A stretch of DNA of 64,000 nt from Malania oleifera (taxonomy: Eukaryota; Streptophyta; Magnoliopsida; Santalales; Ximeniaceae): assembly GCF_029873635.1 (NCBI RefSeq), contig NC_080422.1, positions 13,981,936 through 14,045,935 on the forward strand, in the 5' to 3' direction. Under the pieces are notes generated by a model that saw only the letters and a program-made list of their open reading frames with translations, was not told the DNA's origin and made no database searches. Position numbers and translations under genes: made by a program. Below are positions 55,874-64,000 of this stretch, piece by piece; position 1 is the first letter of the stretch; the number at the start of each line of letters is the position of its first letter.

Positions 55874-56301
55874 TGATGCAAAGGCAACATCAAGGTTCTG
55901 CAGCCATGGAAAAATTAGAAGAGAGGAAGGAAAGGGAAGGGAGGAGAAAGGAGATACTTGGGGGAAAACTCACGTTCAATTCCAATTCAAATTCAACAAA
56001 TTGGCTACAACATGGCTTTTACACACTATTTATAACAAAGCCTCTAAGCACATGAAATTACAAACATACCCATAAAACTACATAGCATTACAAGCATACA
56101 TACCAATAGAATACACAAATACTACAAACCAGCCCGCGACATAAATAATCTTAATACAAGCAAACTACACACACATACTTAAACAACTAACTAACTAAGC
56201 ACATTTGGGTTTCAGACCCTATATTCACCCTATTCTTTGACATAGGCCTCCTAAGTGGATTGAAATGTTCCATCCACATACCCTCTTCTCATCCTACATC
56301 A
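55874..56301 (-). repeat. 5' LTR of the gag-protease element
   Basis: It starts TGATGTAGGATGAGAAG at 56301 on the minus strand and ends TTTGCATCA at 55874. It is slightly longer than its partner because of small indels. Confidence 0.9.
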
Positions 56302-56306
56302 CATGT

Positions 56307-57145
56307 TCAAATTTTGTTCATCGTCCACCAATTTTTTTAACATCAATCTTGCATTTAAGTATTTAACAATCAAATATTGAAAGTATCACACCAATGCACC
56401 ACACAAGCAAAAGGCCAACAAGAAGAAAGAGGGACTCATGACTTCACTAAGATTTCAAATGCAAACTTACTCAAACTGGTAAGTAGAGGGAGGGAAGGAG
56501 GAAAAAGGGACTAAGGTTGCAAACCTTTGAGACAGAAAAAGCTTCGAGGCTTTGAGTTCCGACTGCTCGACTTCGACCCTTCAGCAGAATCGCAGATAAA
56601 AGGATTTGAGCCTTCCACAAAACCAAGATGTTGTCGTCTTGATGAAGGCTGAGATGCTGCCGCAACTAGAGTCTTAGAGGAAGATTTGAAGGTTGTGATG
56701 TCCAATGATGGACACTAGGAGGGAGGTTTGGAGGTCATGAGAACTAAGGTTCACTAGTTCAGAAGTTGTTCATGTTCCTCTTCTCCTTCTAGGTTGTGAT
56801 GTCTAGCAATGGACATTGGGAGTGAGGTTCAGAGGGAGGTTCAAAGATCGCATGCGAGAGCTAGGGTTCAATAGAAGTTTGCGTTCATCTTCTCTTAATT
56901 TTCTTTCTTCTGTATGTGTGTGTGTGTTGGGGGGGGGGGGGGGTAAATGGACCCAAAATGCTAATTTTCATTGCCAAAACATGCTCCACATGTATTCTAA
57001 ACGTATTTGCACGTGTCCAAACATATACAAATGTGCCTAAAAAATTAAAAAACTAAAAAATAAATCCCAATACGTGCTGGACACATGTCGGGGTCGTATC
57101 CATGTCCAATACCGACTTTCGCCCTTTTGAAGTATGTGTTTCCTA
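56307..57145 (-). other. 5' untranslated part of the hAT transposon
   Basis: No gene was recognised. The sequence has a G15 run at 56929-56943 next to a (TG)n run, and related GATGTCCAATGATGGACA and GATGTCTAGCAATGGACA phrases near 56697 and 56797. Terminal repeats lie near 57060-57145. ORFs here are short and lack domains. Confidence 0.5.
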
Positions 57146-57273
57146 GGAAGAAAAAAAAAAGGATTGGATGGCAACTGAGTTTCAAAATAGCTTGATTTCT
57201 TCCTTTTTATAATTAGAGAATGAGATCACTTGAAAGATACAAACCACTAAAATGCACTAAAAAAGAGTATGGT

Positions 57274-57454
57274 GTTGAAGAATTGGGTAAACTAGAATAC
57301 TAAATCACAATGATAGGTCTCTCCCTCTATGTATAATATACGCAAAGTACATAACGGTGGCTATATTCTCTTACCAGCTCACACTAACTCATGCTTACTA
57401 ACATTTGCAATTACACAGAACAATAACATTAAATAATTACAATAACTAGTAACA
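57274..57454 (-). repeat. Short 3' LTR of Ale/Retrofit-like copia remnant
   Basis: On the minus strand it starts TGTTACTAG at 57454 and ends TTCAACA at 57274, preceded by a GAGGGGGAA purine tract (57463-57455). A 181-bp LTR suits this small copia lineage. The 5' LTR is not present. Confidence 0.65.
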
Positions 57455-58500
57455 TTCCCCCTCAAGTTGGAGCATAAATGTCATATGCTCCTAACTTGTT
57501 ATAAATGGATCTAACATGAGCACGTCCCTAAGTCTTTAGCTAATAAATCATCAAATTGGAATTCAAACTTTGCATGAGTTGTTGTAATGAGCTTTTGCAC
57601 AAACTTCTCTCAACCAAGTCAACAATCCACTTCAACGCATATTCTTTGCCTATGGAAAACTAGATTGGAGACGGTATGAATAGTAGCTTAATTATCACAC
57701 ATCAACTCCCTAAGCCGAAAACATGGAAAACCAAGTTCTTCTAACATGTTCTTTAGCGAAACAACCTCGCATGTAGTGTGGGCATGGCCCAATACTTTGA
57801 CTCTTCATTCAACTGAGCCACCATAATTTCTTTCTTACTTTTTCATGTACCAAGTTACCACCAACACAAACAAATACATAGTTGTGGATCTTTTGTCAAG
57901 AGATGACCTAGTCCAATTTGTATCTTTATAAAGTGTGACCTCAATCTTGATATAAAAGACCTTGTGCACATTAGATGTATCTCAAGATACAAATCACCAC
58001 ATCCTAGTGGCATGCTTTGGAGAATCAAGAATCTGGCTCATAACCCGTGTTGTGGAACATACATCAAGTCAGGTGACAGTGAGATAATTCAACTTTCCAA
58101 CAAGTCTACATGAACTTCCAAGGTCAACCAATGAATCACCCACATCTAGCACTAACTTATGATTAGGATCATGGGCGTATCAACAAGTTCGGATCCCAAC
58201 AACCAAGTCTTATCTAAATGGTCCAGAACATACCTCCTTTGTGACAAGATGGTCTCCATACAAGATCTAGATACTTCTATAACCAAGTAGTATTTCAATG
58301 GCCTTAAATCCTTGGTCTGAAGTTTAATTTGTAGAAAATGCCTCAAGCACTAGATAACTCGATCATCACCAAATCACAATATCATCTATGCACACTATGC
58401 GCAAAATCATACAAAAATCAGTATGATGATGGAATATAAAGTGATCTATTGCGCACAATTGAAGACCAAACCCAAGTATTACAATAATGAATTGACCAAA
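57455..58500 (-). pseudogene. Ale/Retrofit-like copia RT and RNase H remnant
   Basis: From high to low coordinates, a decayed catalytic block CIDDIVIW lies near 58390, then KDLRPLKYYLVIEVSRSCM and LSQRRYVLDHLDKTWLLGSE in 58346-58152. RNase H pieces follow, and the terminal KFEFQFDDLLAKDL lies near 57570-57530. The order matches copia RT, RNase H and tail. The upstream pol is missing and many stops occur. Confidence 0.8.
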
Positions 58501-58782
58501 AAATTTTCAAGAGAATAGGCCATTGTCAAAAAATAATAAAGTGTTGCTTTTGTACTCTAAAAGGAGTTGGCCACACAACAATTAAAAATAAATAAAAAAC
58601 AAACAAGGAAAAAATTTCCAACATTTATTTATTTTATTTCTATAACTCTACCTGTAATGCACTCAGATGTCCTAATCTTTTCACACACAACCCATCTCAA
58701 GCCTGGGTAAAGGATGAGGGTCGTGTTAGGTAACTGATAGCCAACATAAAACTTGTCAAATCACTAGAAGTTGGTGTTTGGT

Positions 58783-59526
58783 AATTGGAAATTAACTCTA
58801 GGAATCGAAATCAAAATGATTGATTCCAATTTCTAACATTTGTTTTACGTTAATCTTATTCTGATTCCCATTCAATGCAAGAATGGGATTCTCCCTTTTG
58901 TTTACACTTTGATTCCTAACTTTTACTCTTGAATCAAACCCTGATTCTTGGAAACACACCATTTATTACATAAATATAAAAAATAATATTAATATAATAC
59001 TATATATAATATAATATATATTACATAAATTTAAAAAATAATATTAATATTATGACATCATTAAATATAAATATATAATACTTAATTATATATTATAATA
59101 CAAAGTATTTTAACCATTATTATTAATATTTATATTATATATAATAATATTATAATACATAAAAAGTAATAGAATAGTATTAAATTACAAAAAACTATGA
59201 TGTAATTGTGGTATGATTATTTATGTATAATTTTGTTATGTATAACCTTAGAAATAAGATAAAATTAATATTATTAATATCATTAATAAAAATACATAAT
59301 AGTAAATTCTACTAATTATATAATATACAAAAAAGAATAAAATATTATTGTGTAATAAAATGTAATACTATGGTGATAGTATTATTATATTATTATTTTG
59401 TATTAAATAATAAATTATGTTATAGTGTTACAGTATAAGAGATTTTTATTTAAATTTAATTAATTACATATTAATATAATACTTATAAAATATAAGATAA
59501 AATATAATATTAATAATATAGTTAAA

Positions 59527-59564
<38 letters not shown>

Positions 59565-59885
59565 TGATAAAATATAAGACACATAGTATAATCAAGTACA
59601 TGAATATCAAAATGATTTTATTGTAAAAATTATTTATTATACAGCTTAATAAAATAAAATTATATAATAATTTTATAATATTATTATTTCATATTAAATT
59701 AATTGAATAAATTTTTTATATTAACTAGACTCATTTCCAATTCCTGTGTTTATATATATATACTAAACACGATAATATAATCTCGATTATGATTCTATGT
59801 CGAACCAAACATGAGAGTGGAATCTGACCTAGCCGTGAACTCCGATTCCAATTCTGATTCCAACTATGAACCAAATGCTACCTGA
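58783..59885. mobile_element. AT-rich MITE-like insertion in the LINE leader
   Basis: The ends are loosely inverted: TTGGTGTTTGGTAATTGGAA on the left, and GTAGCATTTGGTTCATAG inward from the right, each followed by GGAATC-type repeats. The middle is strongly AT-rich with an (AAT)n run at 59527-59563. No clear target duplication, so ends are approximate. Confidence 0.55.
59527..59563. repeat. (AAT)n microsatellite
   Basis: About 12 AAT/TAA units within the AT-rich insertion. Confidence 0.93.
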
Positions 59886-60019
59886 TCTGAATCCTTCCTA
59901 ATTATTCACTAGGGTGTCCCCTACGAGCAACCCATTGCACTTATACCACTCCGATGTAGTGAAAAGTAGGACAAGGTGGGCTAGGTTGTCGCCCTGAAGT
60001 GACGTGACCACTAGGATCA

Positions 60020-60720
60020 GATTATCGACTTGGAATATAAAGGCACGGTAAAAGCATGTAAATAGTGGATACAATGATTAGAAGAAAAATTAATGTAATA
60101 TGCATTCAAGAAACTAAGTGGTAAGGAAAAAAGCTAAAGAAATTGAAAAATTAGAATTCAAACTTTGATACATTGGAAATGAAAAACATAATGGTAGTAA
60201 TCATTGTAGACAAAGGCTTAAAAGATAGTGTTGTAGATATCAAAAGAGTATAAGATAGAATTATAAAAATCAAGATGGTCTTAAACCAAGAGATAATAAA
60301 TGTCATTAGAGTTTATGCTCCTCGAGTAGGCTTAGCAAAAAACCTTAAGAGACAAATTTGAGAAGATGGATGGTATTATACAAGGGATATCAGGGACTGA
60401 GAAAATATTCATAGGAGCATATTTGAATGGACACATAAGAAAATATAATAAAGGTTATGAAAGTATACATAGAAGACATGCATATGGAGATAAAAATGAG
60501 TTTGGGGATATGATCTTATACTTCTCCATGTCATATAATTTTATTACAATGAATACTTGCTTTGAAAATAAAAAGAACATTTAATAACCTTCAAGAGTGA
60601 ACAAAATAAAAGTCAATAGATATTTTCTTAACAAGGGGGTAAATCGTTTATCATGTAAGGATTGTAAAATTATCCCAGGTGAAAGCTTAACTACACAACA
60701 TAGAGCTAGTGTTAGATTTA
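60020..60720 (+). pseudogene. RTE LINE apurinic endonuclease domain
   Basis: Readable blocks in shifting frames include MIRRKINVICIQETK near 60077-60120, a KDSVVDIKR block near 60220 and EKIFIGAYLNGHIRKYNKG at 60396-60453. QETKW contains the catalytic Glu. In the GADLNGH-type motif the Asp is replaced by Tyr, so the site is damaged. In RTE elements this domain nicks target DNA to start insertion. Confidence 0.8.
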
Positions 60721-61521
60721 TGTATTAAAAAATGGACAAGAAAGGATAATATAAATCGGTGCAAGATTGGTGAAACCTAAAGGGAGAAATATAATAAAAT
60801 TTAAAGATAAAATAATCAAATATGGTGATTGGACAATAGAGGATGGTGTAGACACAAACACTCTTTAGAGTAGGATAACTAGCTCAATTAAAAAGAGAGC
60901 AAAAGAAATTTTAGGTGAGTCAAGAGGAAGATTCTCGGGTAGCAAAGAAAGTTGGTGGTGGGATCAAGAGGTTTGAAAACCTATAAAGACAACCGAAAAA
61001 AAAAAGGGTAAAAAACATGGCAAAAATGTACAAACATGGAAAACTTTGATAAGCATAAAAAGGCAAGAAATGTTGCAAAAAGGTCGTTAGTGAAGCTAAA
61101 CATATATTATTTAATAATTTATATGCTAGATTAGATACAAAAAAAGGGGAAAAAGATAAATTTAAACTAGTCAGAGCTAGAGAAAGAAAGAGGAAGGACT
61201 TGGGCAATGAAAAATATACAAAAAGTGAGGATGATATTGTCTTGGTTAAAAAAAGACGACATAAAATAAAGATGGCAAAATTACTTTAGTAAGTTAATGA
61301 AAATCAAGTAGAAGACTTAAGCTTGGAATTGACAAATAAGGAAAAGACTAAAACTATGAAATTTATTAACAAAATTAGTGTTAATGAAGTTAAGTTTGTG
61401 TTAAAAAAATGAAAAATATAAAAAACTATGGGACTGCACAGCATCCCAATTGAAGTTTGGAAATCCTAGATGATAATGGAATTATATGGTTAACTAATTT
61501 ATTTAACACAACAAAAAACTA

Positions 61522-62187
61522 AGGGTCGTTTGGTATCACTGTCAAAAATTAGAGAAACGAAAACCAAATACCAGAAATAAAAATTAAAAACTAGAAACCA
61601 GCAACCTGTTTGGTTAACATTTAAGAAACTAATAAAAATTTAAAAACCTATTTAAAAAAATTATCATCTTCATCTTTAAATCAAAATATTATTAAAATAT
61701 AATTAAAATAATAAAATTACAAATTATACACATTTAAAAATTACTATAATAAAAATAAATTTTATTTATAATTATTTTACTTAATTATTCTGCTTTCAAA
61801 TTTTACTTTACAATAAAAATTTTATTGGGCATGAAAATTGAAAAATAGTAAAAGTATTTTATAATTGGCTTTATTATTTCTTTTTTAAAATTTATATATA
61901 TTTTTATTTTAATTATATTTAAATTCATATAATCATTTAATTTTGATTTTAATTTAAAAGTGTATAAAATGAATAATTTAATCCAAAAAAAAAATATTTC
62001 TGGATATTAAAATTTCTAGCAACAAAACAACTGAAAACCATAAATTTAGTTTTTTTGTTTTTTGACAAATAGCTGAAAACTAGCAACAGAAACAAAACTG
62101 ACAATAGAAACAAACACATTTTTACAATCTATTTTTTCACTGGAGAAACAGAAACAAAAAACAAAAAATAGCAATACCAAGCAAGCC
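61522..62187. mobile_element. MITE-like insertion, possibly PIF/Harbinger
   Basis: The left end GGGTCGTTTGGTATCAC and the right end, inward, GGGCTTGCTTGGTATTGC are inverted repeats. CTA flanks both sides, giving a likely 3-bp duplication as for PIF/Harbinger. LINE sequence appears continuous across the site. The interior is AT-rich without genes. Confidence 0.62.
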
Positions 62188-62329
62188 CTATGAAAATGCC
62201 AAACAAATGAAAGAAAAACATTTTAATACCTATATAAAAGTACAAAAATAAGGGATATTTTCAAAATTGTAGTAACTATTCTGGAATTAAACTTATGAGT
62301 CGTGCAATGGAACTATGAGAAAGGGTAGT

Positions 62330-63480
62330 CGAACAAAAATTAACGTTGAAAATGAAGGTTTTAGAAAATCAATTTGGTTTTATACATGGGAGATCTACTA
62401 CAGAAGCTATATAGAAAAGTTCATAACGTATTTATTGACTTTGAGAAAGCGAATAATAGGATACCTAGGGAAGTTTTGTGCTAGATTTAAAAATAAAAAA
62501 TAAAAAATAAGTGTATGTATTATGTAGTAGATACATTTATGTCATTAAGGATATCTACGATGAAGTAATGAACAACGTTAAGACTATAAATGGAGAGGCT
62601 AGGGAATTTTTAATCACAACAAATGTACATCAACAATCTGCTTTGAGCCCTTATTTTTTTGCCCTAGTGATGGATGAATTTACTTGGAGTATTCAAAATG
62701 AGGTTCCATTGTGTATGTTGTTTGTAGATGATATTGTCTTGATTGATGAAAATATGGATGGAGTAGAATCTAAGTTAGAATTATGGAAAGAAGCTTTAGA
62801 ATTTATAGATTTTAAGATAAATATAATAAAAGACAGAATATATGAGAAATATAGGAGAAAAGGTTAAACTTGATGGTCAAAAAATCAATAGTGCTAGTAG
62901 ATTTCAGTACCTTGGAGTTGGATCTATTACGCAAGTTGAAGAAATTGAAGAAGATGTAATGCCTAGAATTAAAGCAAGTTGTGTAAAATGGAGAAGTGCT
63001 TTGAGCATTTTGTGTGATCGTAGAGTACCCTTAAAATTAAAAGGGAAGTTCTATAGGATAGTTGTAAGACCAGCTATGCTTCATGGATCAAAATGTTGGG
63101 CGACTAAGAAACAATATATCCAAAAAAGTAGAAGTTGCTAAGATAAGAATGCTAAGATAGATGAGTGATAAAACATTAATACATAAATTAAGGAATGAAC
63201 ATATACACGGCAAGTTAGGCATAGCTCCTATAGGAAATAAGATAAGGGAGGAGCGGCTGAAATGGTTTTGGCACCTACAACGTAAGCCAAATAGTGCCCC
63301 TATAAAGAAGAGTGAGCTAGTTACTATAAGGGGCAGTAGAAGGGGTAAAGGTATATCTAAAATAACTTGAAATGAAATAGTGAATAAGGATATAATAACC
63401 CAGAATTTGTCAAGGGAAATTACCCATGATCGCATAAATTGGAGGAAAATTATTAATATAACCAACCCCACCTAGTGGGA
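62330..63480 (+). pseudogene. RTE LINE reverse transcriptase and C-terminal region
   Basis: NQFGFIHGRSTTEAI lies near 62374, VHQQSALSPYFFALVMDEFT near 62623 (the family Gly before SALSP is Gln), and the catalytic MLFVDDIVLID near 62720-62755. The reading 62842-63141 continues with RFQYLGVGSITQVEEIEEDV and RPAMLHGSKCWATKK. The reading 63161-63370 has NEHIHGKLGIAPIGNKIREE and SELVTIRGSRRGKG. The order matches the RT thumb and tail of RTE elements. Confidence 0.85.
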
Positions 63481-63509
63481 CTTAAGGCTTGGTCTGTTGT
63501 TGTTGTTAT

Positions 63510-63870
63510 ACTTTATCCCTATATTGACAGCACCCTTTCTATGCAAAAAATAAAAGATGCTACTTTTCATGCATTTTTTAATTTTAATTTATTCTTTTAG
63601 TAATACTTCATCACTATATTGGCTGCACCCCTTCTATCGCCCAGGTCCAAGGAGCCCATAGCATAAAAATGGCACTAGAATTGAAGCAAGTCATGACAAG
63701 GTGCGAGAAAATGTTACTTCTCATGCATTTATTAATTTATTTATTCTTTTTAGTAATACTTTATCACTACATTGACCGCGCCCCTTTTATCACCCACGTC
63801 CAACGGTCCAAGAAGCCCACAGCAGAAAAAATGGCACTAGAATTGAATAAATCATAAAGAGGTGCGAAGT
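63510..63870 (+). repeat. Imperfect tandem repeat, about 2.4 units of about 152 bp
   Basis: TAATACTTCATCACTATATT near 63600 and TAATACTTTATCACTACATT near 63751 start two units. Both continue with CCCACGTCCA-like and AAATGGCACTAGAATTGAA blocks. A partial first unit starts near 63510. It begins right after the LINE tail. No domain was recognised in its ORFs. Confidence 0.75.
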
Positions 63871-64000
63871 TTCATGAAAAGCTTGAACAAAATTGGATAA
63901 TGGATGACAGACATAGTACTGGTTAACAAATTGAGTTCATGTGGAAAAGATTGTCATAATTAAGAGGAAAATTAGTTAATAGCTTAGAAGCAATTATAGG
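63871..64000. other. Unassigned sequence at window edge
   Basis: No feature was recognised in the last 130 bp. Confidence 0.5.

Larger units (their letters stand above)
51909..56301 (-). mobile_element. Gag-protease-only gypsy-like LTR retrotransposon
   Basis: The perfect duplication CATGT flanks it (51904-51908 and 56302-56306). LTRs of about 380 and 428 bp start TGATGTA on the minus strand. The initiator-Met primer site TGGTATCAGAGCC lies at 55871-55859 and a GGAAGGAGGGAGT purine tract at 52302-52290. Between them are gag and protease only; protease leads straight to the purine tract, so RT, RNase H and integrase are absent. It is a non-autonomous derivative, further interrupted by a TRIM (53039-54066). 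Confidence 0.88.
48719..57145 (-). mobile_element. hAT transposon (DUF659/BED type), with nested insertions
   Basis: Flanking GGAAGAAA at 48711-48718 and 57146-57153 is an 8-bp duplication, as hAT transposase makes. The ends are loosely inverted: AAGTAAGCACC near the left and TAGGAAACACATACTTC reading in from the right. Both subterminal regions have the diverged GGACACATGTCGGGGTCGT-type repeats seen in this family. Inside are the decayed transposase (49060-51675), a 379-bp insert and a 4.4-kb LTR element. Net of these it would be about 3.7 kb. Confidence 0.72.
58670..63509 (+). mobile_element. RTE-type LINE, with two MITE-like insertions
   Basis: The 5' region has AAGCCTGGGTAAAGGATGAG near 58696 and CTAGGTTGTCGCCC near 59985, phrases typical of plant RTE LINE leaders. 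The endonuclease (60020-60720) and RT (62330-63140) follow. It ends with GGACTTAAGGCTTGGTCTG and a short TTGTTG repeat tail near 63478-63505. Insertions are at about 58783-59885 and 61522-62187. Everything is shifted and stopped many times. Confidence 0.82.

Noticed and set aside
55516-55893. Ser/Leu/Phe-rich 125-codon minus-strand ORF
   Set aside because: It arises from a purine-rich plus-strand run (GAAGAA, GGAGGA) next to the LTR and is low complexity.

Overview
This is an AT-rich nuclear segment from a flowering plant, most likely a woody eudicot (inferred from the retroelement mix; the species cannot be read from sequence). It is almost entirely nested, decayed transposable elements. One host gene is partly present: three minus-strand exons (46427-48375) of a La RNA-binding protein gene. 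No rRNA, tRNA, CRISPR or prokaryotic features were seen.

Layout. 1-1585: 3' end of a Tork-like Ty1/copia element. 2560-13713: a SIRE-like copia element with 5' LTR, gag, pol and a third, envelope-position ORF. It is broken by an antisense solo LTR (7465-9486) and a non-autonomous hAT element (10698-11713). 13714-25087: a large Tat/Ogre-like LTR element with a gag decayed only by nonsense codons, no recognisable pol, and about 2 kb of tandem hairpin-forming repeats. 25088-38102 (minus): a tandem Tekay/Del-like chromovirus, LTR-internal-LTR-internal, the last copy truncated; a solo LTR sits in one gag. 38103-43485 (minus): a second gypsy chromovirus lineage. 43484-44435: orphan LTR piece and a possible MITE. 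44436-48710: host-like DNA with the La 3' exons and an L1 remnant. 48719-57145: a degenerate hAT transposon (DUF659/BED/hATC) with an 8-bp target duplication, carrying a gag-protease LTR element (51909-56301), which in turn carries a TRIM (53039-54066). 57274-58500: Ale/Retrofit-like copia remnant. 58670-63509: an RTE-type LINE with two MITE-like insertions. 63510-64000: a short tandem repeat and unassigned sequence.

The two strongest unexplained signals are structural. First, about 60 short inverted repeats with a constant 8-nt loop lie at 22610-24630, and different units have different but matching stem arms. Second, clusters of short palindromic motifs (mostly around CGTCGACG) lie just upstream of TATA boxes in several unrelated LTRs, and once upstream of the third ORF of the SIRE-like element, where they look like an internal promoter. 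Coordinates of decayed domains are approximate; target-site duplications and terminal motifs were read directly.
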